64,000 nucleotides of DNA from Fredinandcohnia aciditolerans (GTDB lineage Bacteria > Bacillota > Bacilli > Bacillales > Bacillaceae_L). The notes under the pieces were generated by a model. The model was not told where the DNA came from. It worked only from the letters and a program-made list of their open reading frames with translations, and made no database searches. The stretch is from the NCBI GenBank assembly GCA_003640645.1, contig QGHH01000013.1, positions 29,876 to 93,875 of the forward strand, given 5' to 3'. Below, in pieces: positions 17,605 to 25,874 of the stretch; position 1 is the first letter of the stretch; each line of letters starts with the position of its first letter. A program made the translations under genes and the position numbers.

Positions 17605-18110
17605 CCCAGCACTTCACAATACTACGCCGCAGCAGTGCAAAGACACTCGCGGCGTTTTTTTCGATTTATGGCCGTTAATTTGAAAATACGGCTGTTACTG
17701 AAAATTTATGGCTGATAACAAAAAAATACGGCTGATAACATATCTTTATGGCTGTTGGGACACACGGGACAGGTCCCTTGTCCCAGCACTTCACAATACT
17801 ACGCCGCAGCAGTGCAAAGACACTTGCGGCGTTTTTTTCGATTAATGGCCGTTAATTTGAAAATACGGCTGTTACTGAAAATTTATGGCTGATAACAAAA
17901 AAATACGGCTGATAAAATATCTTTATGGCTGTTGGGACACACGGGACAGATCCCTTGTCCCGGCACTTCACAATACTACGCCCCAGCAGTGCAAAGACAC
18001 TTGCGGCGTTTTTTCGATTAATGGCCGTTAATTTGAAAATACGGCTGTTACTGAAATTTTATGGCTGATAACAAAAAAATACGGCTGATAACATATTTTT
18101 ATGGCTGATA
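17605..18110 (+). repeat. Three tandem 177-bp repeats with 20-bp iterons and terminators
   Basis: Copies start at 17605, 17782 and 17959, exactly 177 bp apart. Each contains a hairpin (ACGCCGC..GCGGCGT then a T run, damaged in copy 3), then five TAYGGC sites at exact 20-bp spacing (17667, 17687, 17707, 17727 and 17747 in copy 1) alternating TATGGC and TACGGC, then a GGGACAGG palindrome ending in TTGTCCC. The third copy lacks the final palindrome. No gene lies inside. Confidence 0.93.
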
Positions 18111-18178
18111 TCCGAATGTGAAGGCGAAAACTTATTCGAAAGCCATATGCAGCTCATGCCATTTACTTCTGCCGCACA

Positions 18179-19369
18179 TTAATGCGTAGCTTTTTCATGC
18201 AATCTAATTTGTGCCTTTTTGGATTTTGGAATTCCTCGCCATGTCATGTAGGTGCCGATTCTCATGATTTTTTCAAAAGGTCCCATTTTCCAGATTTTAA
18301 GATAAAAATGGCTTAGGATAACCTGGACTAAGTAAATCACGATTGCTAACAAAATTCCGTTAAGAACACCCATCTTTCCGAATAATCCTAAACCGTATCC
18401 ATAAAAAATAAGAGTACATATAAAACTTTGCACTAAATAATTTGTCATGGATAGACGTCCTACATTTTCAAAAAGAGTTAAAATGACGGCTTCTCCTTTT
18501 GTATAAAGATATGCAAATAGGAAGATGTAACCGACCGAGAGAAGGGGCGCACCTATTGTATAAATCGATTCTGTCCAAAAATGTTCTGGAAACAGATATG
18601 GTAAAGATTTTAACCCTAAACCCATAGGTAGAAATAGCCAAGCTAACCAACTAAATTTCCGTTTTTCTTCTTCAGGATATGTGAACCATCCACTTTTTGC
18701 AGCGTACATTCCGAATAAGAATATCGGGCAGATCACAAGTGGCATAAGCACTAACATGACTAGGTATACAAAATCAGGATAACCATACGGATCTTCTCCA
18801 CTATTGCGAAAATCATAAGCTTCCCAATAATCTCCACTTGAATATGCGTCGTACTCTTTTTGGATATAGGAATCTAAATTCTTTGGTTTCTCTACCTGTT
18901 CATTAGCTCCAATTACCCCTAACAATGTACTTAAAGAAAATAACGTCACAGTCCAAATTAGTATTGTCTTTTTCTTTCGTTTAACAAAGACAATCATAAG
19001 TAAGCCAATCAGTCCGTAGGAAAATAAAATATCTCCTTCCCAAACAAAAAAGGAGTGGAGTAATCCGAAAGTAAGTAATAATATGAAACGACGTACTAGG
19101 TGTCGTTTGATCTTTTTACCATTGCCTTCAAGTTTTTCCGATAATTTAACCATAGAATAGCCAAATAAAAACAAAAAGATAGGCATGAAGCTACCTTCTA
19201 TAAAGATTTTGATCCAAATATAGGATGCTTGATCAGACGCTAAAGTCTGATAGTTTTCCATTTGATCTTTCCCAAACATACCATATTGAAAAATTAATAC
19301 ATTCGCAATTAATATCCCAATTAAACTGAATCCCCTTAGTCCATCAATCAACCTAACTCGTTTTTTCAT
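18179..19369 (-). CDS. DUF418 family membrane protein
   Basis: This 396-residue protein has about eight to ten transmembrane helices. The N-terminal RLIDGLRGFSLIGILIAN and the C-terminal block with MTNYLVQSFICTLIFYGYG are those of the YeiB/YxaH DUF418 family, distantly related to acyltransferase-3 membrane proteins. No catalytic role is established. AAGGGAG lies 8 nt before the ATG. The gene is transcribed away from the two-component pair at 19522, with about 150 bp between them. Confidence 0.9.
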   Translation of the reverse strand: MKKRVRLIDGLRGFSLIGILIANVLIFQYGMFGKDQMENYQTLASDQASYIWIKIFIEGSFMPIFLFLFGYSMVKLSEKLEGNGKKIKRHLVRRFILLLTFGLLHSFFVWEGDILFSYGLIGLLMIVFVKRKKKTILIWTVTLFSLSTLLGVIGANEQVEKPKNLDSYIQKEYDAYSSGDYWEAYDFRNSGEDPYGYPDFVYLVMLVLMPLVICPIFLFGMYAAKSGWFTYPEEEKRKFSWLAWLFLPMGLGLKSLPYLFPEHFWTESIYTIGAPLLSVGYIFLFAYLYTKGEAVILTLFENVGRLSMTNYLVQSFICTLIFYGYGLGLFGKMGVLNGILLAIVIYLVQVILSHFYLKIWKMGPFEKIMRIGTYMTWRGIPKSKKAQIRLHEKATH

Positions 19370-19521
19370 TTTCTGCTCCCTTTCATATTGAACTACCCTA
19401 TATGTTAAAGGGATGAGTTTTCCAAAAATTAACCACTACCTTACGGATGCATAAAACTTTATTTGATTTGTTCAACTGTTCGTAAAGTTGCTTTGTTATG
19501 ATAGGGATGAGGTGGAAACTT

Positions 19522-20238
19522 ATGTATAATGAGACAAATATTTTAATAGTTGATGATGAACAAGCTATTGTGAAAATGTTAGAAATGATGTTGAAAAAAG
19601 AAGGATTTCAAAATATATATAGTGCATATAAAGGGGAAGATGCGCTTACTATTCTAAAAAAACAACAGGTTGATATTGTTATCCTTGATGTGATGCTACC
19701 AGATGGCAGCGGGTTCGACTTTTGTCCGAAAATCCGTGAATTATCGTCAGCTTATATTTTATTTTTAACCGCTAGAGTATCAGATTTAGACGTACTAACG
19801 GGATTTGCAACTGGCGGTGATGATTATGTGACAAAGCCCTTTAATCCATTAGAGGTGGCTGCAAGAATTAAAGCGTATTTAAGAAGAAGTTCTAATTTAG
19901 CTGAGCCTACAATTCTATTGAAGTCTAAGCAGTTTGATTTTGATCGATTTTTGTTAGATGAAGGCGCAGGAGAATTGTTGGTAAACGGGCAGCCAGTACC
20001 ATGTCCAACTCAAGTATATTTGTTGTTGCTTTATTTATGCAAGCATCCGAATATCGTTCATTCTAAATCTGCACTCCTTGAAGCAGTCTGGGGATTTGAC
20101 AATTATGTTGATGAGAATACTGTTTCGGTACATATTAGAAGAATTAGAGAAAGGATCGAGGAGGACCCAAGTAACCCACAATATTTACTAACAGTAAGAG
20201 GTCTTGGATATAAACTTGTTAAGGGAAATCAATCATGA
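19522..20238 (+). CDS. Response regulator, OmpR/PhoB family
   Basis: This regulator has about 238 residues. The receiver domain shows the VDDEQ acidic pair, the phospho-Asp in VILDVMLPDGSG and the Lys in VTKPFNP; a winged-helix domain follows (TVSVHIRRIRERIEEDP and VRGLGYKLV). An in-frame ATG lies at 19498, but GAGGTGG at 19508-19514 fits the ATG at 19522. It overlaps the kinase gene by 4 nt (ATGA), a standard coupled pair. Targets are not evident; the divergent DUF418 gene is a candidate. Confidence 0.93.
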   Translation: MYNETNILIVDDEQAIVKMLEMMLKKEGFQNIYSAYKGEDALTILKKQQVDIVILDVMLPDGSGFDFCPKIRELSSAYILFLTARVSDLDVLTGFATGGDDYVTKPFNPLEVAARIKAYLRRSSNLAEPTILLKSKQFDFDRFLLDEGAGELLVNGQPVPCPTQVYLLLLYLCKHPNIVHSKSALLEAVWGFDNYVDENTVSVHIRRIRERIEEDPSNPQYLLTVRGLGYKLVKGNQS

Positions 20239-22004
20239 AAAGGCTTAGATGGCGTTTATTTTTGCATTTTTCATTACAGTTTTTGTTAGTAGCCTCATTA
20301 ATGGTTATTGTCATTTTTCTAACCTTAATAATAGCTATAGGTATTTATGCAGAAGATGTATCTCAATCAAATTATTATCAGGCAAAGCTAGAGGCCATTT
20401 CAGTCAATACGGGGTTTTCATTTTCAGAATTTAAGATGAACAAGGATTGGGATAAAGATTTAGAAAAGGAACAAATTTGGGTACAAATAATTGATCATGA
20501 GGGAACTGTGATTGATTCAGGAAATGTACCAGGTGAACTACCGAGCAAATATACATATCAAGAGTTGGAAATGATGAAGGAAACAAAGCAATTACAAGAT
20601 TTTTCACTTGCCTTTTACTTAGAGACATTTTACGAGGTACCTTACCTATTTGTTTTAGGCTACCAGGATCAAGCACACCTTTTACTAAAACAAATTGTTG
20701 GGAAGTATGGGGAAAGTGGGACAATAGATGAAGCAGACCAAGGTGAAGTCGAGAATCTATTAAAAAAGCAAAAAGGGACGCTGAAAATATATCGTACGGA
20801 TGGGTCATTGCAACAAATGATTGGGTTACAAAACCGTGAAGACGAGAAGCCTTTGGATGTTTTTGTGAGAGATGTTGCACCTGATATTTATTCATCAAAA
20901 AGAACGACTTATGAAGACTCTAAGAATGGAATGGTTTGGGAATTATATACACCAAATGAAAATAGCAATATAGTGAAACTAGAAACGTATCTTGATGTAG
21001 CACGAGGATTTCTCATTACTGGGGGTATTGTCCTCCTTATCACTATCGCAATTTCAATATGGAATGGATTTCGCTATGGAAATCCACTGTTTATTTTTGC
21101 AAACTGGCTTGGCAGGATGGGAAATGAAAACTACAGTGAAGTACTAACAGAGCGTGAAAAGAAGAAGGTATATCGTAAGAATGGAAAGATTCGGTTGCGA
21201 TATAAGTTATATCAAGAGGTGTTTGAAGCATTTCATGATATGGCAGATAAACTCGAAGCTTCGAGGAAAGAGCGGGAGCAATTAGAGAAAAATCGATCAG
21301 AATGGATGACAGGAATATCTCATGATTTACGTACACCATTATCAACGATGCAGGGATATGGAAATCTCTTAGAAAGTGGCCAATATGATTGGACCAAGGA
21401 TGAGTTAGAAGAAATAGGGAAAACGATACGTGAAAAAAGTGATTATATGCTACATTTAATAGAAGATTTTTCATTAAGTTTTCAACTGAAAAATGGTTCG
21501 AATCAAGTGCAGTTTGAAACCGTAGAAGTAAGTGAATTTGTAGAAGGTGTCTTAGGGAAGTTTGAAAGGGACCGCATTATAAAAGACTACCCGATTGCCT
21601 TTGATCCTTTACGCAATCACCGTTATCTACAAGTAAACAAACGGTTGTTTGAAAGAATGCTAGATAACCTTATTTATAATGCAATGAAACATAATCCGCC
21701 TGGTACAAGGGTTGAAGTTCTCTTAGAGGAAAATAATGAAAATGGTAAGACGAAAATAGTTGTCAAGGATAACGGTGTTGGGATGGATGAGGTGACTAAA
21801 AAACATTTATTCGATAGGTATTATCGTGGAACAAACACAGATGAACGTGTAGAAGGTACAGGGCTTGGCATGAGTATAGCGCTGCAAATTGCAAAACTGC
21901 ACAACAGCGAAATTAAAGTGGAATCGTGGGAAAACATCGGAACAGAGATCACCGTAACCATACCAGGACACAGGGACAGGTTCCGCGTCCCACAACAGGA
22001 ATAA
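20235..22004 (+). CDS. Sensor histidine kinase
   Basis: This 589-residue membrane kinase partners the OmpR-type regulator. A first helix lies at about 11-37, an extracellular sensor of about 200 residues with no recognised fold follows, then a second helix near 258-277. The dimerisation domain carries ISHDLRTPLSTMQGYG with His363, and the ATPase domain has DNLIYNAMKHNPPGT, VVKDNGVGMDE and GTGLGMSIALQIAKLH. The last ten or so residues, after VTIPG, are encoded by a GGGACAGG palindrome and are not part of the conserved domain, so the repeat has probably displaced the original stop. Confidence 0.92.
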   Translation: MKRLRWRLFLHFSLQFLLVASLMVIVIFLTLIIAIGIYAEDVSQSNYYQAKLEAISVNTGFSFSEFKMNKDWDKDLEKEQIWVQIIDHEGTVIDSGNVPGELPSKYTYQELEMMKETKQLQDFSLAFYLETFYEVPYLFVLGYQDQAHLLLKQIVGKYGESGTIDEADQGEVENLLKKQKGTLKIYRTDGSLQQMIGLQNREDEKPLDVFVRDVAPDIYSSKRTTYEDSKNGMVWELYTPNENSNIVKLETYLDVARGFLITGGIVLLITIAISIWNGFRYGNPLFIFANWLGRMGNENYSEVLTEREKKKVYRKNGKIRLRYKLYQEVFEAFHDMADKLEASRKEREQLEKNRSEWMTGISHDLRTPLSTMQGYGNLLESGQYDWTKDELEEIGKTIREKSDYMLHLIEDFSLSFQLKNGSNQVQFETVEVSEFVEGVLGKFERDRIIKDYPIAFDPLRNHRYLQVNKRLFERMLDNLIYNAMKHNPPGTRVEVLLEENNENGKTKIVVKDNGVGMDEVTKKHLFDRYYRGTNTDERVEGTGLGMSIALQIAKLHNSEIKVESWENIGTEITVTIPGHRDRFRVPQQE

Positions 22005-22033
22005 ACTGGGACAAGGAACCTGTCCCTCCGACC
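21966..22033. repeat. GGGACAGG palindromic element, paired copies
   Basis: GGGACAGGTTCC (21973-21984) and GGAACCTGTCCC (22015-22026) form a perfect 12-bp inverted repeat with further pairing inside (GTCCCA with TGGGAC). The kinase stop codon lies between the arms. It belongs to a family with copies at 17757, 17934, 23024, 27148, 28512 and 29201. Confidence 0.85.
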
Positions 22034-22106
22034 CACTTTGCTGGACATGCATAGTGTTCTTTCTTATTCTTATATCAGAAGAATAAGAATAGAATGGGGG
22101 ATGATG

Positions 22107-22979
22107 ATGGAACTTAATAAGCCTTATTTATCTAAGAAAAATGGAGATTTATGGCTCACCGAGGATGAGTACGACAACTTGAAAATCAGCTATCGGATTA
22201 AAGAGATTATTTTTGATCAACAATCATCTTTCCAGGAAGTCATGATTCTGGATTCATATGATTTTGGAAGAATGCTAGTGTTAGATGGTATTGTTCAAAC
22301 GACCTCAGTTGATGGACATATCTATAATGAAATGATTTCACATGTGCCCATGTCGATTCACCCTAATCCGAAAAAGGTATTAATCATTGGTGGTGGTGAT
22401 TGTGGAGTTGCAAAGGAAGTAGCCAAATACGAAGAAATCGAACATATTGATATGGTTGAAATTGATGAGCTTGTAGTAAAAGCTAGTATCGAACATTTAC
22501 CTGAGGTATCAGGTCGCCTAGCAGATCCACGTGTTCATCTTATTTTCGATGATGGTGTAAAATTCGCGGCTTCTAAGAAAGATGAGTATGATCTGATAAT
22601 CGTGGATTCATCAGATCCAATTGGATCAGCAGCGGTATTATTCGAAAAGAGCTTCTATCAAAGCTTATATGAGGCTTTAAAAGATGATGGAATCATGGTT
22701 TGTCAAAGCCAATCACCAATATTCCATTCTGCCATAATGAAACAGTCCTATACTCGAATCTCAGAACTTTTCAATGAGACCAAGTTGTATACGGCCGTTG
22801 TACCGACCTACCCTGGTGGAATGTGGAGTTTCACAATCGGAACTAAGAAGCACTTTAAAGTAAACCCAAGCAAAGTTAGCAACAAAGAAACAAAATATGT
22901 GAACGAGCAAATTGTGGAAAGCTGTTTTTCATTACCGCAGTTTCTTGGGGAATACTATAAAAAAGAGGCAAGGACTTGA
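22107..22979 (+). CDS. speE: Spermidine synthase (polyamine aminopropyltransferase)
   Basis: This cytoplasmic enzyme of about 290 residues transfers an aminopropyl group from decarboxylated S-adenosylmethionine to putrescine. The nucleotide-binding loop LIIGGGDCGVAKE, with Cys where most homologues have Gly, and the catalytic VDSSDPIG segment are visible, along with DGIVQTTSVDGHIYNEM of the N-terminal strand domain. Three ATGs lie in a row at 22101-22109; TGGGGG is 6 nt before the ATG at 22107. Upstream in-frame codons to 22038 have no ribosome site. It stands alone, and its terminator overlaps the stop. Confidence 0.92.
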   Translation: MELNKPYLSKKNGDLWLTEDEYDNLKISYRIKEIIFDQQSSFQEVMILDSYDFGRMLVLDGIVQTTSVDGHIYNEMISHVPMSIHPNPKKVLIIGGGDCGVAKEVAKYEEIEHIDMVEIDELVVKASIEHLPEVSGRLADPRVHLIFDDGVKFAASKKDEYDLIIVDSSDPIGSAAVLFEKSFYQSLYEALKDDGIMVCQSQSPIFHSAIMKQSYTRISELFNETKLYTAVVPTYPGGMWSFTIGTKKHFKVNPSKVSNKETKYVNEQIVESCFSLPQFLGEYYKKEART

Positions 22980-22996
22980 ACCCTTGCCTCTTTGAA
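22962..22996 (+). terminator. Terminator overlapping the speE stop
   Basis: AAAGAGGCAAGG pairs with CCTTGCCTCTTT around an 8-nt loop that contains the stop codon. The T run is short (TTT), so the hairpin is strong but the tail is weak. Confidence 0.7.
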
Positions 22997-23023
22997 TTCT
23001 TGTCGGACCAATGAAACCGATCT

Positions 23024-23056
23024 GGTGGGTCACAGGGACAGGTCCCGTGTCCCAAA
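23024..23056. repeat. GGGACAGG palindromic element
   Basis: GTGGGTCACAGGGACAGGTC, then CCGTGTCCCA, is one copy of the dispersed family, between speE and the hexosaminidase gene. Confidence 0.8.
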
Positions 23057-23126
23057 AACGAATGTAACGTTTCTGCTGTTAAAAGAGTCTAATACTATAG
23101 AAGAAAAACTTGTAGGGAGGTAGCCT

Positions 23127-24854
23127 ATGTTGAAAAAAAGAATATTAACAGGTTTGATTGGTATACTTTCCGTTGTGGTAGTGGTTGCAGCTGTTTATAT
23201 GTATGTCGAAAAAGGTAACAAACAGCAAAGTGAACAGAGTGCTCCAAGTGAGGAGTCGACTCAGCAACCAGAAAAAAATGAATCTGAGACATTGCCAGAG
23301 GGAACAGCAGAGGAAAAACCAGATTCCTTAGAGCGAGTTAAGGAAATTTTTTCAATTTCTAAAACAGGGAAGGTTCTGCACACTCCTTTTATAGCAGGAC
23401 AGACAAACATTCAAGAAATACACAATCAATGGGGGGAACCACCAACTATTGATAAAAGCTCGGTGGGGGACTTCGTAGTTTATCCAGATCATGACGTAAC
23501 AATTGGAATTAAGAATAAGACTGCTTTCGACATCCGTTCCTATGATTCGGATTTAATGGAAATTCACCTAGAAGATATCAAAAAAGCGATTGGTGTGCCA
23601 GACGAGGTTAAATATTATAAGGATGAAAATGTAGACCAGGTTATTTTCATCTATCAAGTCAATCCTACTTTTCAGTTGAAGTGGATTTTACCGAAACCGA
23701 CTGAACAAAAGCCTAACCCAACCGTTCATCATATTTCTGTCGTGACAAACCTTCAACAATCGGTTGATAAAGGTGAAAGTGAAAATGAAAACCAAAGTTT
23801 AGATGAAAAAATTGGTCAAATGATTTTTGCTGGGATTTCCGGTACAAAGATGAGCCAAAATATGAACCAGTTAATTACGAAATACCATGTCGGAGGCATC
23901 ATTTTTAATGGGGATAATTTAGTATCTCCGAAACAAACCGTGAACTATTTGAACCAAATCAAACAGGCGAATGAAGGTGAAATTCCATTGTTTTTTGGTG
24001 TGGATCAGGAAGGTGGTCGAATCTCGAAGCTGCCAGGAGGCTTAATCACCTTCCCGACAAATCTAGAAATTGGAAAGATAAATGATCCAACCCTCTCGTA
24101 TGAAATCGGCACAGTCCTTGGAAAAGAGCTTAATGCATTTGGGTTTAATGTGAATTTTGCACCTGTGCTCGATGTTAATAGCAATCCTGATAACCCTGTT
24201 ATTGGTGACCGTTCGTTTAGCAGTAATCCTGAGATTGTGAGTAGCCTTGGGATCCAAACAATGAAAGGGCTCCAGTCGCAGTCTATTATTTCCGCAGTCA
24301 AGCATTTTCCAGGGCATGGGGATACACATGTAGATTCGCATCTTGAATTACCCAGGGTCGGAAAAACGCGGGCGGAGCTAGAAAGTCTGGAATTTATTCC
24401 ATTTCGGAAGGCCATTAAAGAAGGAGCAGATATGGTAATGGTTGGCCACATTTTAGTCCCGGCGCTTGACAACACCTACCCGTCCTCCATGTCTAAAACC
24501 ATAATCACCGACATTCTGCGGAAAGAACTAGGTTTTAATGGAGTAGTCATTACCGATGATTTCTACATGAAAGCAATCACCAATGATTACGATATTGGTG
24601 AGGCAGCGGTTCAATCAATTAAGGCCGGAAGTGACATTATCATGGTGGCACATGACTACAACAGTGTGGTTCGGGTCCATAATGCGATTAAAAAGGCGAT
24701 CAAAAATGGTGAAATATCCGAAGAGAGAATCGATGAAAGTGTGACTAGAATCCTACAATTGAAAGAAAAGTATCAGGTAAGCGATAAAAAGGCTGCACAA
24801 GTAAATATAAATAAACTAAATCAATCCATACAAAAAGTACTAGACAATAACTAA
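23127..24854 (+). CDS. DUF4309-GH3 beta-N-acetylhexosaminidase
   Basis: This 575-residue surface protein combines an N-terminal membrane anchor (about 5-27), a Ser/Glu-rich linker (30-65), a DUF4309/YjgB-like domain (about 66-207) and a family 3 glycoside hydrolase (about 225-560). The GH3 part has the NagZ signature KHFPGHGDTHVDSH (392-405), whose His/Asp pair acts as general acid-base, GVDQEGGRIS, and the nucleophile in VVITDDFYM near 477. NagZ enzymes remove N-acetylglucosamine from muropeptides during wall recycling. The extra DUF4309 domain is unusual. GGGAGG lies 8 nt before the ATG. Confidence 0.9.
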   Translation: MLKKRILTGLIGILSVVVVVAAVYMYVEKGNKQQSEQSAPSEESTQQPEKNESETLPEGTAEEKPDSLERVKEIFSISKTGKVLHTPFIAGQTNIQEIHNQWGEPPTIDKSSVGDFVVYPDHDVTIGIKNKTAFDIRSYDSDLMEIHLEDIKKAIGVPDEVKYYKDENVDQVIFIYQVNPTFQLKWILPKPTEQKPNPTVHHISVVTNLQQSVDKGESENENQSLDEKIGQMIFAGISGTKMSQNMNQLITKYHVGGIIFNGDNLVSPKQTVNYLNQIKQANEGEIPLFFGVDQEGGRISKLPGGLITFPTNLEIGKINDPTLSYEIGTVLGKELNAFGFNVNFAPVLDVNSNPDNPVIGDRSFSSNPEIVSSLGIQTMKGLQSQSIISAVKHFPGHGDTHVDSHLELPRVGKTRAELESLEFIPFRKAIKEGADMVMVGHILVPALDNTYPSSMSKTIITDILRKELGFNGVVITDDFYMKAITNDYDIGEAAVQSIKAGSDIIMVAHDYNSVVRVHNAIKKAIKNGEISEERIDESVTRILQLKEKYQVSDKKAAQVNINKLNQSIQKVLDNN

Positions 24855-24900
24855 TAGTGAGACGGGTTACTTAGTGAGGGTCTAAATTGTGATTTTGCAA

Positions 24901-24934
24901 GAGAGTTAGTTCAAGTGACTAACTTTCTTTTTTT
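24901..24934 (+). terminator. Terminator after the hexosaminidase gene
   Basis: GAGAGTTAGT pairs with ACTAACTTTC (one G-T pair), followed by seven T. Confidence 0.9.
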
Positions 24935-24957
24935 ATCTAAAAAAATGTAAAGGAAAC

Positions 24958-24986
24958 TTGACGTAAAGGAAGCTTTACATTATGAT
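24958..24986 (+). promoter_or_regulatory. Promoter and likely operator of the XRE regulator gene
   Basis: TTGACG (24958-24963) and TATGAT (24981-24986) are 17 bp apart. The spacer contains the inverted repeat GTAAAG-GAAG-CTTTAC, and GTAAAGGAA also occurs just upstream of the -35 box. A repressor bound there would block the promoter, so autoregulation by the encoded XRE protein is likely. Confidence 0.75.
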
Positions 24987-25009
24987 GAAAAATATAAGAG
25001 GTGAATGGG

Positions 25010-25216
25010 TTGCAAAATAAAGTATCAGATTTTAGGAAAAAGCACGGTTTTTCGCAGGATCGACTTGCTGAAAAATTGGGTGTTTCCAGGCAAACGATTA
25101 TTTCGATTGAAAAGGGCAAATACAACCCTTCTCTTCCCTTAGCATTAATTATGGCTGAAGTTTTTGAAACGAAGGTTGAAGACATTTTCATTTTAGAGGA
25201 AGAAGATTATAAATAA
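25010..25216 (+). CDS. XRE-family transcriptional regulator
   Basis: This single-domain helix-turn-helix protein has about 68 residues, of the type GFSQDRLAEKLGVSRQTIISIEKGKYNPSL, with the C-terminal EDIFILEEE common to the small YozG/PbsX-like group. AGAGGTG lies 6 nt before the TTG at 25010, which is preferred over the GTG at 25001. It precedes a small membrane-protein gene by 40 bp; such pairs are common in Firmicutes and the regulator usually controls the pair. The operator candidate in its own promoter supports this. Confidence 0.92.
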   Translation: MQNKVSDFRKKHGFSQDRLAEKLGVSRQTIISIEKGKYNPSLPLALIMAEVFETKVEDIFILEEEDYK

Positions 25217-25256
25217 GGATTTATGCTTAACGAAGTCATTTAAAAGGAGGAAAAAG

Positions 25257-25634
25257 ATGGGGAATTCTCGAGTTCCATTTATCGTGTTGGGTATTTTGTT
25301 TACCGTGATGTCGGGTTTTTTACTATTTGTTGGGATCATGGCTGATTCATCGCCCGCACCTATGGCTTTTATGACAATGGCTATGGCAGTCATGAGTTTT
25401 TGTTTGGCATATTTGTATCCACAATTTAAGCAAAAGGATGAACGCATGAAACTTATCCGAGAGAAAGGTATTTTTGCTTCATTTTTTGCGATGATGATTT
25501 TTCTAATTGCTTTTAACATTGGTTTACAATTTGGAATGATTGCTTTAACTGCTGCACAACTGATCAACATCCTCACAACATTATTAATCTCAACGATGTT
25601 TATCTCCTTTGTCATTTATTCAAAAATTTACTAG
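25257..25634 (+). CDS. Small four-helix membrane protein paired with the XRE regulator
   Basis: This 125-residue integral membrane protein has four hydrophobic segments and a charged central loop with KQKDERMKLIREKG, a layout seen in DUF2178-like and related proteins encoded next to XRE regulators. The function is unknown. AAAGGAGG lies 7 nt before the ATG. It is likely cotranscribed with the regulator and followed by a terminator. Confidence 0.85.
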   Translation: MGNSRVPFIVLGILFTVMSGFLLFVGIMADSSPAPMAFMTMAMAVMSFCLAYLYPQFKQKDERMKLIREKGIFASFFAMMIFLIAFNIGLQFGMIALTAAQLINILTTLLISTMFISFVIYSKIY

Positions 25635-25669
25635 GTCAGATGGACTGGAATACCGACTAATCATTATTT

Positions 25670-25697
25670 GCTGCACTTAATCAAGTGCAGCTTTTTA
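25670..25697 (+). terminator. Terminator of the XRE/membrane protein pair
   Basis: GCTGCACTT pairs with AAGTGCAGC around a 4-nt loop, followed by TTTTTAAT. Confidence 0.9.
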
Positions 25698-25874
25698 ATA
25701 AACTGAAATTGGAAAAAGGTGAAACCGTTCAATGAGTAATTCGTAGTAAGTAGTAAGGTAATATTTTGGAGGTGGCCATATCCACTTAAGACTGGTTCGT
25801 TACTGCAGTGAAATAATCATCTTTTATTACTCTTGGAATAAAGAAATATGTACCGTGGTAAGGAAGTGACAATT

